Assembly (NCBI GenBank): GCA_002364085.1
Contig: DEXK01000019.1
Coordinates: 1-64,000 of the forward strand
From: Balneolaceae bacterium UBA3186
GTDB taxonomy: Bacteria > Bacteroidota > Rhodothermia > Balneolales > Balneolaceae
Length of the DNA stretch: 64,000 bases
Reading direction: 5' to 3'
Below are positions 22,773 to 31,022 of this stretch, in pieces. Position 1 is the stretch's first letter. Each line of letters opens with the position of its first letter. Under the pieces are notes generated by a model. The model searched no databases and was not told where the DNA came from. It saw nothing but the letters and a program-made list of their open reading frames with translations. The position numbers and the translations under genes are program-made.

Positions 22773-24779
22773 ATGTCATTAAGTAATAAGCAGAAGTCAT
22801 ACATCAAGAAAAACAGTAAGAAAAAGACTGCCAAGAAAATAGCTTCAGATCTTAATCTTGAAGAAGCCGAAGTACAAACTTATCTGGATGAGATCAAAGT
22901 ACCTCTTCCATTGAAAAAGAAAATTCTCTTCTATGGAATTACATTTTCAATTCCTGTTCTATTCTTCTTAATTGTCGAGCTGATTTTAAGAAGCACCAAT
23001 TACTTAGGGAATACCGATTTATTTATTGATCCAAATATTCCTACCAACGAATACAGAATTCCCAATCCAAATTTTGCATCCAGATATTTCTTTTACACCA
23101 ATGTAATTCCAAACCCTTCTATAGATGTTTTTTTAGCAGAAAAACCAGCAGACAGTTACAGAATATTTGCAATGGGAGGTTCAACTGCCGCGGGCTATCC
23201 TTATGGATTTAATGGCACATTTTCTCGTGTGGTAGACGATGTTTTACAAGATGCCATGCCTGATAAAAATGTGGAAGTAGTGAATGTAGGAATCTCTGCG
23301 GTCAACACATATACATTATACGACCAGTTGGACGAGATCATCGAGCATAAACCTGATGCTGTTATGATCTATGCCGGACATAATGAATTCTATGGTGCCC
23401 TTGGCGTGGGTTCAAATGAAAATCTGGGAGCTTTTCCGGGATTTGTTCGCTTCTACCTCAAACTCCAACGTTTTAAAACCTTTCTTTTTCTAAGAACCAT
23501 TATTGTGGACACAGGCAAATGGTTTGCCTCAACCTTTTCGGATAAAGAGATTTTGGAAAACGGAACATTGATGGAGAGAATTGTTGATTCCAGATCTATC
23601 GAATTAGACAGCCCGAAATACGAACTGGCTATGATCCAATTCGAAAGTAATATTTCTACGATCATCAATACTTTTGAAGATGAAGGAATCCCTGTTTTTA
23701 TAGGCAGCGTAGCCAGCAACGTTAAAGATCAGGAACCATTTGTTGATATAACAGATGGAGAACAACCATCTGCCTTTACAACTTATCAGGAAGCTCAAAA
23801 TGCTTTGGAAATTGATGACTTTGGCACTGCAAAAGAAAAATTCAATCTAGCCAAAGATCTAGATGGACTAAAATTCAGAGCGCCTTCTGAAATAAATGAG
23901 ATCATTAAAGATCAAGCTCAAAAAAATGTACTCACTACTTACGTTCCTGTTCATGAAGCTTTTGAAGAAAACTCTGATGAAGGTTTGATCGGCTTTGATC
24001 TAATGCTGGAACATCTTCACCCCAATCAACAAGGGTACTTTTTGATTGGAAAAACCTTTTCACAAGTCTTGTTAAGCGACTTGGAAAAGAAAGGAGCTAT
24101 AACTACCGAAACAAATAGGAATTGGGATTATTATTTCGAAAAAATGCATCTCACATACTTCGATCACCGCGTTCAATGGCACAGGATTTCTACTTTGAAA
24201 CAAGGTTTTCCTTTTGTTCAGGGCCCAAAGCCAACTCCGTACCAGCTTTCTTATTCTTTCACTGATTATGTGGACAGTTTAGCTTATGCTTCGGTTCATG
24301 AAAATCTGGGTTGGGATAGAGCTAAAGTGGAAGTTGCCAATTATTACGAGAATACCGGGCAGATCGACCTGGCACTTGGAGAATATTATGGATTGATTAG
24401 AAATCAACCATGGAACGATTCACCTTATGTATTTGCAGCAAGACTTCACTTAGATCGCAATGAGTTTGACAAAGCTGAACCGTTATTACGAAAAGCTTAT
24501 TCCATCAATACAGAAGAACCGTTTATCACTAAAATGCTGGGTGCAATAGAACTGAACAGAGGAAATGCAAAAACGGCAATTCAACTCTTGGAAGAATCAG
24601 TAGCTATAAATCCGAAAGACCCACAGGCATTATTTAATCTTTCAGGTGCTTATGGAACAGATCAACAATTTGAAAAAGCGATGGAAACAGCTCAAAGAGT
24701 TCAAGAACTAAGCCCTAATTTTCCAGGGCTCCGTGGTTGGATGCTTCAATTAGAACAAATTATTAAATCAAGGAAATAA
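22773..24779 (+). CDS. Membrane-anchored SGNH hydrolase with TPR repeats
   Basis: This 668-aa protein starts with a lysine-rich cytosolic segment (residues 1-48) and one transmembrane helix (FYGITFSIPVLFFLIVELIL, about residues 52-71). An SGNH/GDSL hydrolase domain follows: FAMGGSTAAGYPY holds the nucleophilic Ser, YAGHNEFYG the Asn block, and EHLHPNQQGYFLIG the catalytic His. TPR repeats fill the C-terminal third (for example GQIDLALGEYYGLIRNQPWN and KAEPLLRKAYSINTEEPF). Such proteins are thought to de-acylate or edit surface sugars or lipids; the substrate is unknown. It is translated 3 bp after the adenosyltransferase and 4 bp before glmM. Confidence 0.8.
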   Translation: MSLSNKQKSYIKKNSKKKTAKKIASDLNLEEAEVQTYLDEIKVPLPLKKKILFYGITFSIPVLFFLIVELILRSTNYLGNTDLFIDPNIPTNEYRIPNPNFASRYFFYTNVIPNPSIDVFLAEKPADSYRIFAMGGSTAAGYPYGFNGTFSRVVDDVLQDAMPDKNVEVVNVGISAVNTYTLYDQLDEIIEHKPDAVMIYAGHNEFYGALGVGSNENLGAFPGFVRFYLKLQRFKTFLFLRTIIVDTGKWFASTFSDKEILENGTLMERIVDSRSIELDSPKYELAMIQFESNISTIINTFEDEGIPVFIGSVASNVKDQEPFVDITDGEQPSAFTTYQEAQNALEIDDFGTAKEKFNLAKDLDGLKFRAPSEINEIIKDQAQKNVLTTYVPVHEAFEENSDEGLIGFDLMLEHLHPNQQGYFLIGKTFSQVLLSDLEKKGAITTETNRNWDYYFEKMHLTYFDHRVQWHRISTLKQGFPFVQGPKPTPYQLSYSFTDYVDSLAYASVHENLGWDRAKVEVANYYENTGQIDLALGEYYGLIRNQPWNDSPYVFAARLHLDRNEFDKAEPLLRKAYSINTEEPFITKMLGAIELNRGNAKTAIQLLEESVAINPKDPQALFNLSGAYGTDQQFEKAMETAQRVQELSPNFPGLRGWMLQLEQIIKSRK

Positions 24780-24783
24780 TACA

Positions 24784-26130
24784 ATGGCATTAATGATATC
24801 TGTCTCCGGAATTCGGGGCGTTTTTGGAACTGACTTGACACCTGAAAATTTAGCCCGATTTACAGCGGCTTACGGAACCTGGCTAAAAGGAGGTACAGTT
24901 GTTCTTGGGCGAGATTCCCGCGTAACCGGACAAATTTGTGAAGACATCGTGGCTTCAACGCTGGCAAGTGTTGGTTGTGATGTAATCAAAGTCGGAATTG
25001 TTCCAACACCAACAGTTGCAATGGGTGTTTTACGTCATAATGCTGATGGAGGAATTATCATTTCCGCCAGCCATAATCCTGCACAATGGAATGCCTTAAA
25101 GTTACTGAACGGAACCAGTGAGTTTATGACAGCTTCTGAAGGAAAAGAAATGATCGCCATTTCAGATTCCGGAGAATTCAATTACAAAATGTATGATGAG
25201 ATCGGAAGTATTTCAGAAGACAACGATCTGCTTCAATATCATATTGAAGAGATTCTGAAACTGGATTACATCGATCCTGAGATCATTCGCGCAGCAAAAC
25301 TTTCTGTTGCCGTTGATGCTGTAAATGGAGCCGGTTCTGTTGGAGTTCCTCTACTTCTGGAAAAACTTGGAATTGAAACGGTTCATACAATTCATTGCAC
25401 TCCAAACGGACTATTTCCACATAACCCAGAACCACTACCTGAGCATTTGACCGAGATTTGTGATCTGGTAAACAGTTCAGGTGCTGACATTGGAGTGGTT
25501 ACCGATCCGGACGCTGATCGTCTTGCTTTGGTGGATAATACCGGTACTTTGTTTGGAGAAGAATATACACAAGCAACGGTATTCGACTTTATTCTTGGGA
25601 AGAAATCCGGTGATTCTGCTACCAATTTATCCTCTTCCAGAGTAGCTGATGATATCACGGAAAAACACGGTGGAAAATGTCATCGATCTGCAGTAGGAGA
25701 GATCAATGTGGTTAAGAAAATGCAGGAAGTTAATGCCGTTGTTGGCGGGGAAGGAAGCGGTGGGATTATCGTTCCGGATCTGCATTACGGAAGAGACGCA
25801 CTGGTTGGAATTGCTTGTGTTCTGCAACATTTAGCTGAAAAGAAAGTTAGTTCATCAGAGCTTCGTGCTTCTTACCCTGATTATTTCATGAGCAAAAGTA
25901 AGATCCAACTAGACGAGCTTGGAAAAGAAGCGGACGAAGTTCTCGAATTGGTAAAAGGTCATTATGCTGATCTGAACCCAAATACAGTCGACGGAGTGAA
26001 AATAGATTTTGAAGAAGGTTGGGTTCATCTCAGAAAATCAAATACCGAACCTATCATCAGAATTTATACGGAAGGAAAATCTCCTGAGGAAGCAAAAGCC
26101 TTTGCTCAAAAGGTCAAAAATTTATTCTGA
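24784..26130 (+). CDS. glmM: Phosphoglucosamine mutase / phosphohexomutase
   Basis: This 448-aa alpha-D-phosphohexomutase has all four site loops: ISASHNPAQWNALK with the phospho-serine, DPDADRLALVD binding Mg2+, GEGSGGIIVPDLHYGRD for the sugar, and KSNTEPIIRIY for the phosphate. It most resembles GlmM enzymes that interconvert glucosamine-6-phosphate and glucosamine-1-phosphate, feeding UDP-GlcNAc for peptidoglycan and the surface polysaccharides encoded later in the window. A phosphomannomutase role cannot be excluded from motifs alone. The gene begins 4 bp after the SGNH gene. Confidence 0.88.
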   Translation: MALMISVSGIRGVFGTDLTPENLARFTAAYGTWLKGGTVVLGRDSRVTGQICEDIVASTLASVGCDVIKVGIVPTPTVAMGVLRHNADGGIIISASHNPAQWNALKLLNGTSEFMTASEGKEMIAISDSGEFNYKMYDEIGSISEDNDLLQYHIEEILKLDYIDPEIIRAAKLSVAVDAVNGAGSVGVPLLLEKLGIETVHTIHCTPNGLFPHNPEPLPEHLTEICDLVNSSGADIGVVTDPDADRLALVDNTGTLFGEEYTQATVFDFILGKKSGDSATNLSSSRVADDITEKHGGKCHRSAVGEINVVKKMQEVNAVVGGEGSGGIIVPDLHYGRDALVGIACVLQHLAEKKVSSSELRASYPDYFMSKSKIQLDELGKEADEVLELVKGHYADLNPNTVDGVKIDFEEGWVHLRKSNTEPIIRIYTEGKSPEEAKAFAQKVKNLF

Positions 26131-26155
26131 TCTATAATTTTAATATCATTCAATT

Positions 26156-27034
26156 ATGAAAAAGCAGTTTCTCTTTTTATTCAGCCTATTTTTTCTGATT
26201 CAGGCCTGTGCCCAAAATCAGAAAACTGAAACCTCATCAGTTTCTTCTGAAATCAGTTACACCGAAAAAGATGCAGAGATCTTTGCTGATATTCTCAGTA
26301 AGTACAAAGATGAATCCGACAAGCCTATCGCCACTCTTATCCCTGAGCTCGGCAAGTATTTTCTTGGACAAGAATATGTTGCTCATACACTGGAAGTAAA
26401 TGAGGAAGAAAAACTAATCGTGAATCTTCGGGAATTAGATTGTACAACCTATGCTGAAAATCTGTTGGCTTTAGCAAGAACCATTAAATCTGAAAACCAG
26501 ACATTTGAACAATTTGCTAAAGAGATCGAAAAGATCCGATACAGAGACGGAAAACGAGATGAATATCCATCCAGATTGCATTACTTCAGTGACTGGATCT
26601 ACAACAACAAAGAAAATGACTTGGTAACAACTCCCGCTGACAGTTTTGGAAACCCATTTCCAAACAAAGTGAGTTTCATGAGTAATAACCCGGACAGCTA
26701 CAAGCATCTGAAAAATAATCCGGATTATGTTTCTGTGATCGAGCAGCAGGAAAAAGAGATCAATGAAAAAAGCTATTTCTTTATTCCGAAAGAAAATATT
26801 GCTGAATATGAACATCTGCTAAAAGAGGGAGACATTATCGGACTTACAACAAGTATTAACGGACTTGATGTCGCTCATGTAGGCGTTTTGGTTGAACAAG
26901 ATGGAAAACTACACCTTCTTCATGCATCACAATCCAAACTAAAAGTAGAAATTTCAGACGAGCCCATTTCTTCATTTCTAAAGCCTGAATCCAAGAATAC
27001 CGGGATCATGATCGCAAGACCTGTTGAGATTTGA
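26156..27034 (+). CDS. DUF1460 lipoprotein (NlpC/P60-like peptidoglycan amidase)
   Basis: This 292-aa lipoprotein (lipobox LIQAC, Cys about residue 18) belongs to the DUF1460 family of NlpC/P60-like peptidases. The catalytic Cys is in RELDCTTYAENLLAL near residue 92 and the His lies in DVAHVGVLVEQ. Relatives cleave between N-acetylmuramic acid and L-Ala or within the stem peptide in cell-wall recycling. The lipid anchor places it in the periplasm. It follows glmM by 25 bp on the same strand, a plausible cell-wall link. After it lie 560 bp of repeats. Confidence 0.85.
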   Translation: MKKQFLFLFSLFFLIQACAQNQKTETSSVSSEISYTEKDAEIFADILSKYKDESDKPIATLIPELGKYFLGQEYVAHTLEVNEEEKLIVNLRELDCTTYAENLLALARTIKSENQTFEQFAKEIEKIRYRDGKRDEYPSRLHYFSDWIYNNKENDLVTTPADSFGNPFPNKVSFMSNNPDSYKHLKNNPDYVSVIEQQEKEINEKSYFFIPKENIAEYEHLLKEGDIIGLTTSINGLDVAHVGVLVEQDGKLHLLHASQSKLKVEISDEPISSFLKPESKNTGIMIARPVEI

Positions 27035-27165
27035 TTGTTTATCATATTACAAATCCGAAAGCCAGTTATCCATATTAATAGTAGATATGGGATAATTCAC
27101 CTAAAAATGGATGGTTTTTATTGAACCTCAGGATTTCATAAAAACCTCCACCTTCACAGACCTTT

Positions 27166-27313
27166 AGAATTATTGGCGAGCCAAGAACGTAATGAAATCG
27201 ACGGCTCCTAAGGAGCAATCATTACACTCTGGCTGATTCGTGAATGTGTATCATATGAACGAAGACCTTTTGTAATGATTAGTCGATGTAATGGAGTTCG
27301 CGCCAATAATTCT
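27166..27313 (+). repeat. 148-nt structured repeat / candidate structured RNA, copy B
   Basis: P1 is 27166-27178 with 27301-27313 (AGAATTATTGGCG/CGCCAATAATTCT). P2 is 27197-27202 with 27282-27287 (ATCGAC/GTCGAT). P3 is a hairpin at 27204-27216 (GCTCC-TAA-GGAGC). P4 is 27217-27226 with 27271-27280 (AATCATTACA/TGTAATGATT). It closes a 44-nt loop that ends GAACGAAGACCTTT. The architecture matches copy A at 232-377, while all four helices have different bases. The partial copy at 1-44 matches its 5' part almost exactly. Confidence 0.6.
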
Positions 27314-27597
27314 TGTCGGGAGTTTTTGGTACTGGCGCCTGTGCTGAGGAAGCTCAGTATCGGTACAAAAGTACACAGAACAAAGTAACTGAATCCTATA
27401 AATTGGCTTAATAAAATATTAAGACCCCCCCTTGTTCCCTCCCTAAAATCAGGGAGGGAAACTTTCTAAATGGATTTTTATCGGTAAAAGAGTTCCCTTC
27501 CCTTTGGAAAGGGAAGGGACAGGGATGGGTTCGTCAAGATCATTTCCTTATTTACTTTCTACCAATAAACACCGTTCTTAAAATAAAAATACAGTTT
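27314..27597. repeat. Repeat-filled upstream region of msrB
   Basis: No gene is seen. Just after the structured element a stretch near 27327-27380 (TTTTTGGTACTGG...GGTACAAAAGTACACAG) resembles the hairpin region at 555-590. Two strong palindromes follow: TTCCCTCCCT/AGGGAGGGAA at 27435-27444/27451-27460, and a 12-bp TCCCTTCCCTTT/AAAGGGAAGGGA at 27494-27505/27508-27519. They belong to the same C-rich class as the element at 2272-2385. The msrB promoter should lie in the last 60 bases. Confidence 0.5.
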
Positions 27598-28056
27598 ATG
27601 ATCAAATGGCTGGATGTTCTCAACTACGCACGAAACGGCAATCCTGAACCGGACCGCACAGTAGAGAAAAGCGATGAAGAATGGAAAAAAGAACTCACCG
27701 ACGAACAGTTTGCTGTTACCCGTTTAAAAGGCACTGAGCGACCTTTCTCAAGTGACGTTTGCAGTAAATTTGAACCCGGTATTTATGCTTGTGTATGCTG
27801 TGACACTCTCCTTTTTGATGCCAATACAAAATTTGAAAGCGGCTCAGGTTGGCCTTCATTCAATCAGCCGATTAAAGAAAATGCAATAGCCTATCACAAA
27901 GACGATTCTCATGGAATGATCCGTGTAGAAGTAACATGTAACGTCTGTGATTCTCATGTAGGTCACATATTCCCCGATGGCCCTGAACCAAGCGGTCTTC
28001 GGTATTGCGCTAATGCAGTAAGTCTTAAAAAAGTAGAGGAAAAACATGAACACTGA
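27598..28056 (+). CDS. msrB: Peptide-methionine (R)-S-oxide reductase
   Basis: This 152-aa protein is a zinc-type MsrB. Two CxxC motifs bind zinc (CVCC in YACVCCDTLLF, and CNVCDSHVGHIFPDG). The catalytic cysteine sits in RYCANAVSLKK, and SGSGWPSFNQPI is the substrate-binding stretch. It reduces methionine-R-sulfoxide in proteins, repairing oxidative damage. No signal peptide is seen, so it is cytosolic. Its end overlaps the next gene by 11 bp, suggesting coupled translation with the DinB-like protein. Confidence 0.94.
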   Translation: MIKWLDVLNYARNGNPEPDRTVEKSDEEWKKELTDEQFAVTRLKGTERPFSSDVCSKFEPGIYACVCCDTLLFDANTKFESGSGWPSFNQPIKENAIAYHKDDSHGMIRVEVTCNVCDSHVGHIFPDGPEPSGLRYCANAVSLKKVEEKHEH

Positions 28057-28492
28057 AACGCTCGCTCAATTATTTGCTCGTGATTTTGAAAAGTTAGAAT
28101 CCGAGATATTTGAATACTCATCCGAAGAAAATCTCTGGATCAAAGAACCCGGAATTAATAACAGTGCCGGCAACCTGGGATTACATTTAGCCGGTAATCT
28201 CGCTCATTTTTTAGGAGCAATTCTCAATAATAGTGGTTACATCCGCGATCGTGAATTTGAATTCAACGGTAAAGTCGATCGTGATGAGCTGATCAGCAGG
28301 ATAAGAGATTCCAGAAAGTCAGTTCGTGAAACACTTGATAATCTTACTCCGGAAGACTTCTCAAAAACATATCCTCTTCAACCTTTCGGTTTTGAAATGA
28401 GTACAGAATATTTCCTGATTCATTTATACAGTCATTTCAGCTATCATTTAGGGCAGATCAATTATCATCGAAGGTTATTGGATAAATTATAA
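28046..28492 (+). CDS. DinB-like (DUF1572-type) four-helix protein
   Basis: This 148-aa protein has the DinB/YfiT four-helix layout with likely metal-binding histidines: GLHLAGNLAHFLG near residue 53 and LIHLYSHFSYHLGQINYHRR near the C-terminus. Family members include thiol-S-transferases that use bacillithiol or similar thiols; the DUF1572 branch has no settled role. Coupling to msrB by an 11-bp overlap hints at redox or thiol chemistry, which is inference. The gene ends 24 bp before the DUF262 gene, whose base composition is clearly different. Confidence 0.78.
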   Translation: MNTETLAQLFARDFEKLESEIFEYSSEENLWIKEPGINNSAGNLGLHLAGNLAHFLGAILNNSGYIRDREFEFNGKVDRDELISRIRDSRKSVRETLDNLTPEDFSKTYPLQPFGFEMSTEYFLIHLYSHFSYHLGQINYHRRLLDKL

Positions 28493-28516
28493 TAAATAAT
28501 AGATAGATACATATAT

Positions 28517-29590
28517 ATGAAAACCTGGGATTTAAAAAGAACAACATATTCAATAAGCGACTTTCTATCTTGGCAAAGACAAGGTGCTTTAGTACTTAGT
28601 CCAAGCTTTCAAAGAAGATCAGTCTGGAGAAAAGGAGCTAAGTCTTATTTAATTGATACAATACTTAGAGGACTGCCAGTACCTGTAATTATAATGCGTG
28701 ATCAAAATACTGACCTAGACACATTCGAACCTAAAAGAGAAATTGTTGATGGACAACAAAGATTAAGAACATTGTTATCATTTATTGAGCCTTCTTCAAT
28801 TAAAGATTTTAATACAAGCATAGATGCATTTACAATTTCTCGGGCACACAATAAAGAATTAGCAAATAAAACCTTTTCAGAACTTAATGCATCACAAAAA
28901 CAGCGAATTCTTGATTACGAATTTAGTGTTCATATACTTCCTTCAAAAGTAGGAGACAGAGAAGTACTAGAAATATTTGCTAGAATGAATGCAACGGGAG
29001 AAAAACTTAATGATCAAGAACTCCGGAATGCCGAATATTTTGGCGAATTTAAATCATTAATGTTCAAACTTGCATCTGAACAACTCGATAGATGGAGAGA
29101 TTGGAGAATATTTACTGAAAATAATATCTCTAGAATGCAAGAAGTAGAATTAACCAGTGAGTTTGGGATATTATGTATCAGAGGAATCTCTGATAAGAAA
29201 AAAGCTACAATCAACAAAATTTATACAGATTATGACGAAGATTTAGAATCAGCTGATGAAATTCAGAAAAGAATTCGGAATACATTCGAAGTTATTGATG
29301 AAAATTTTTCAGTTCTCATATCAAAATCTGTATTTAAGAAAAAGACTTTGTTCTACTCTTTATTTGCTTCTATTTATGAACTCCTCTATGGCTTAGGTTC
29401 TGAGTTAAATTCTAAAAAACCAAAAAAATTGCCAAAGGCAATGAATCATAAATTTGAAATAATTGATAAAAAATTCAAAGAAGATGAAGTACCTCAAAAT
29501 GTTATTGATTCTTCAACAAAGGCGACCAACAATGCATCCTCAAGACGAATCATCACAAACTTTTTAGTAAAAGAGTTTTCAGATGACTAA
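28517..29590 (+). CDS. DUF262 domain protein (GmrSD/ParB-like), putative defence nuclease
   Basis: This 357-aa protein has an N-terminal DUF262 domain: SPSFQRRSVW near residue 30 and the signature DGQQR at residues 78-82, followed by ARMNATGEKLNDQELRNA. DUF262 is the NTP-using ParB/sulfiredoxin-like domain of GmrS in the GmrSD restriction system. The usual C-terminal DUF1524 HNH nuclease is absent; instead a helical, lysine-rich C-terminus ends in a conserved-looking NNASSRRIITNFLVKEF. The stop overlaps the next gene by 8 bp. The A/T-rich codons contrast with msrB. The role may be sensing or regulating the HEPN partner. Confidence 0.8.
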   Translation: MKTWDLKRTTYSISDFLSWQRQGALVLSPSFQRRSVWRKGAKSYLIDTILRGLPVPVIIMRDQNTDLDTFEPKREIVDGQQRLRTLLSFIEPSSIKDFNTSIDAFTISRAHNKELANKTFSELNASQKQRILDYEFSVHILPSKVGDREVLEIFARMNATGEKLNDQELRNAEYFGEFKSLMFKLASEQLDRWRDWRIFTENNISRMQEVELTSEFGILCIRGISDKKKATINKIYTDYDEDLESADEIQKRIRNTFEVIDENFSVLISKSVFKKKTLFYSLFASIYELLYGLGSELNSKKPKKLPKAMNHKFEIIDKKFKEDEVPQNVIDSSTKATNNASSRRIITNFLVKEFSDD

Positions 29591-30200
29591 ACCTGCACCT
29601 GAATTAAGAACTAAACTAATTAACAAGTTTAAAAGGCTCAATTATACTCGAAAAAAAATTGATTCTTTATACGATAAAAATTTAATCGTTAATAGAGATA
29701 TTGACTTCGTATATGATAGTTTATTCTTGTCAGCTGTTAGTTATTTTGAAAACTTTATAGAAGAGCTATTCATAGAATTATCATGCGATAATTATTCAGG
29801 AAGCTCTACAACCAAACAGACACAAATCTTTCCAAACAAGCCCTTAGCTCGTAAAATTATATTTTCAGGCAAAAAATATGTTGATTGGTTCCCCTATGAT
29901 AGAACTACGAATAGAGCAAAAATATTTTTCCGCGACGGTCATACTTTTACAAATTTATCTGTATCACAAAAAAATTTAATAAATAATGAAATTTTAGTAA
30001 TAAGAAATTTTATTGCTCATCGTAGCGTTCATGCAAAAAAAAGATTCAATGATGAAATTGTATCACTTTATAGCCTCAGACCCAATCAAAGTAAACCTGC
30101 AAAGTTTTTGAGAAGTATTTATCGATCCCATCCCAGACAAACTAGATTCGAAAACTATCTATTTGAGATGTCTGCAATAAGTAATGTTCTAGTTGCTTAA
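29583..30200 (+). CDS. HEPN domain protein (MAE_28990/RiboL-PSP-like), putative RNase effector
   Basis: This 205-aa all-helical protein carries the HEPN RNase motif Rx4H as RNFIAH at residues 141-146, in a helix followed by RSVHAKK. An earlier helix AVSYFENFIEELFIEL fits the first HEPN helix. The family resembles the MAE_28990/RiboL-PSP-type HEPN proteins that are linked to DUF262 in predicted defence or toxin modules. The start codon overlaps the DUF262 stop (ATGACTAA), so the pair is translationally coupled. It ends 1 bp before the stop of the opposing SxtJ gene. An abortive-infection RNase role is inference. Confidence 0.75.
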   Translation: MTKPAPELRTKLINKFKRLNYTRKKIDSLYDKNLIVNRDIDFVYDSLFLSAVSYFENFIEELFIELSCDNYSGSSTTKQTQIFPNKPLARKIIFSGKKYVDWFPYDRTTNRAKIFFRDGHTFTNLSVSQKNLINNEILVIRNFIAHRSVHAKKRFNDEIVSLYSLRPNQSKPAKFLRSIYRSHPRQTRFENYLFEMSAISNVLVA

Positions 30201-30201
30201 T

Positions 30202-30591
30202 CTACCAAGGATTCTCTAAATCTTCTTTGGAAAAAGTATGGTCACGAATCTCATATAGACTCCCTTTATTATCTTTGAGTCTTAACGGATCGTTTCCGAA
30301 TAAACGGAACAGAAGTGCAATGGGCGTAATAAAAAGAAAATAAAGAAGCCCGAGAATCAGCGGGTTCATCACTTTGCTTAACAACTCGGCTAACTTATAC
30401 CATCCCCAAACAATACGATCTCCAATCGGTTTTATCGCAATGGATAATACACCGATGATCAATGCGATATAGGCAAAAGTCTCATCCTGAAAAATGGCTG
30501 CTATAACCAGTAATCCCGTAACGATCACCAATTGCGTCTTGGGCGTTTCAGGATCGGTCTTTATAAAATTAAGATCTCTTTTGGGGAGCAT
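30202..30591 (-). CDS. SxtJ-family membrane protein
   Basis: This 129-aa protein has two or three hydrophobic helices: TQLVIVTGLLVIAAIF, ETFAYIALIIGVLSIAI, and NPLILGLLYFLFITPIALLF, then a cytosolic tail DPLRLKDNKGSLYEIRD. It matches the SxtJ family, named from saxitoxin clusters but widespread beside carbamoyltransferase and DUF5989 genes, as here. Its biochemical role is unknown. The upstream DUF5989 gene is 163 bp away, and that gap holds a GTCAT repeat. Confidence 0.8.
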   Translation of the reverse strand: MLPKRDLNFIKTDPETPKTQLVIVTGLLVIAAIFQDETFAYIALIIGVLSIAIKPIGDRIVWGWYKLAELLSKVMNPLILGLLYFLFITPIALLFRLFGNDPLRLKDNKGSLYEIRDHTFSKEDLENPW

Positions 30592-30620
30592 TGCTAAATG
30601 TCACTCGTGATATATTTCAG

Positions 30621-30715
30621 GTCATTCCGCGGCGTATGCCCGGAATCTCGATCGCTGATATGTCGAAGATCCTTTTGCATAACACGATCTAGATTCCTGC
30701 CTTCGCAGGAATGAC
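30621..30715. repeat. GTCAT...ATGAC repeat inside the carbamoyltransferase cluster
   Basis: Begins GTCATTCCGCGGCGTATGCC and ends CTTCGCAGGAATGAC. The unit at 36034-36129 has the same ends and inner arms. It separates the SxtJ and DUF5989 genes. Confidence 0.65.
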
Positions 30716-30754
30716 TCAAAGGCATTTTAGTATAAAGAAAATTCATTCCTTTCA

Positions 30755-30904
30755 TCAAAATAAAGTATAAATAAACGGAGCGATTGAAGATCCGCCACCG
30801 ATCACAATTAAAAATCCGAGTAGCAACAGAACTATGATCACAGGAGCTAACCAGAATTTCTTCCGCTCCTTCATAAACTGCCATAAGTCTTTAAGTAGAT
30901 CCAT
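30755..30904 (-). CDS. DUF5989 family small membrane protein, 49 aa
   Basis: This very short gene runs from ATG at 30904 to TGA at 30755. The protein starts MDLLKDLWQFMKERKKFWLA, then has one membrane helix (PVIIVLLLLGFLIVIGGGSS) and ends IAPFIYTLF. This pattern, a positively charged amphipathic start, a helix, then GGGSSIAPFIY, is that of DUF5989 proteins, which occur between SxtJ and carbamoyltransferase genes. Here it is in exactly that place and orientation. A longer open frame covers the same DNA in another frame but has no such support. Function unknown. Confidence 0.88.
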   Translation of the reverse strand: MDLLKDLWQFMKERKKFWLAPVIIVLLLLGFLIVIGGGSSIAPFIYTLF

Positions 30905-30931
30905 TTTTCTTCAAAAACTACATTGTTAATA

Positions 30932-31001
30932 GTCATCCCGGGCTTGACCCGGGATCTCATTCAACATAAAGATCCAGATTGCGGATCAAGTCCGCAATGA
31001 C
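30932..31001. repeat. GTCAT...ATGAC repeat
   Basis: GTCATCCCGGGCTTGACCCG starts the unit, with its own small palindrome CCCGGG...CCCGGG, and GATCAAGTCCGCAATGAC ends it. It lies between the carbamoyltransferase and DUF5989 genes. Confidence 0.6.
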
Positions 31002-31022
31002 CTAAAGGGAGAATGTTGTAAT

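Noticed and set aside
28517..29590. Calling the DUF262 gene a full GmrSD restriction enzyme
   Set aside because: The DUF1524 HNH nuclease half is missing.
30594..30884. 96-codon open frame on the minus strand
   Set aside because: It reads the DUF5989 gene and a GTCAT repeat in another frame; the 49-aa DUF5989 frame has family and context support.
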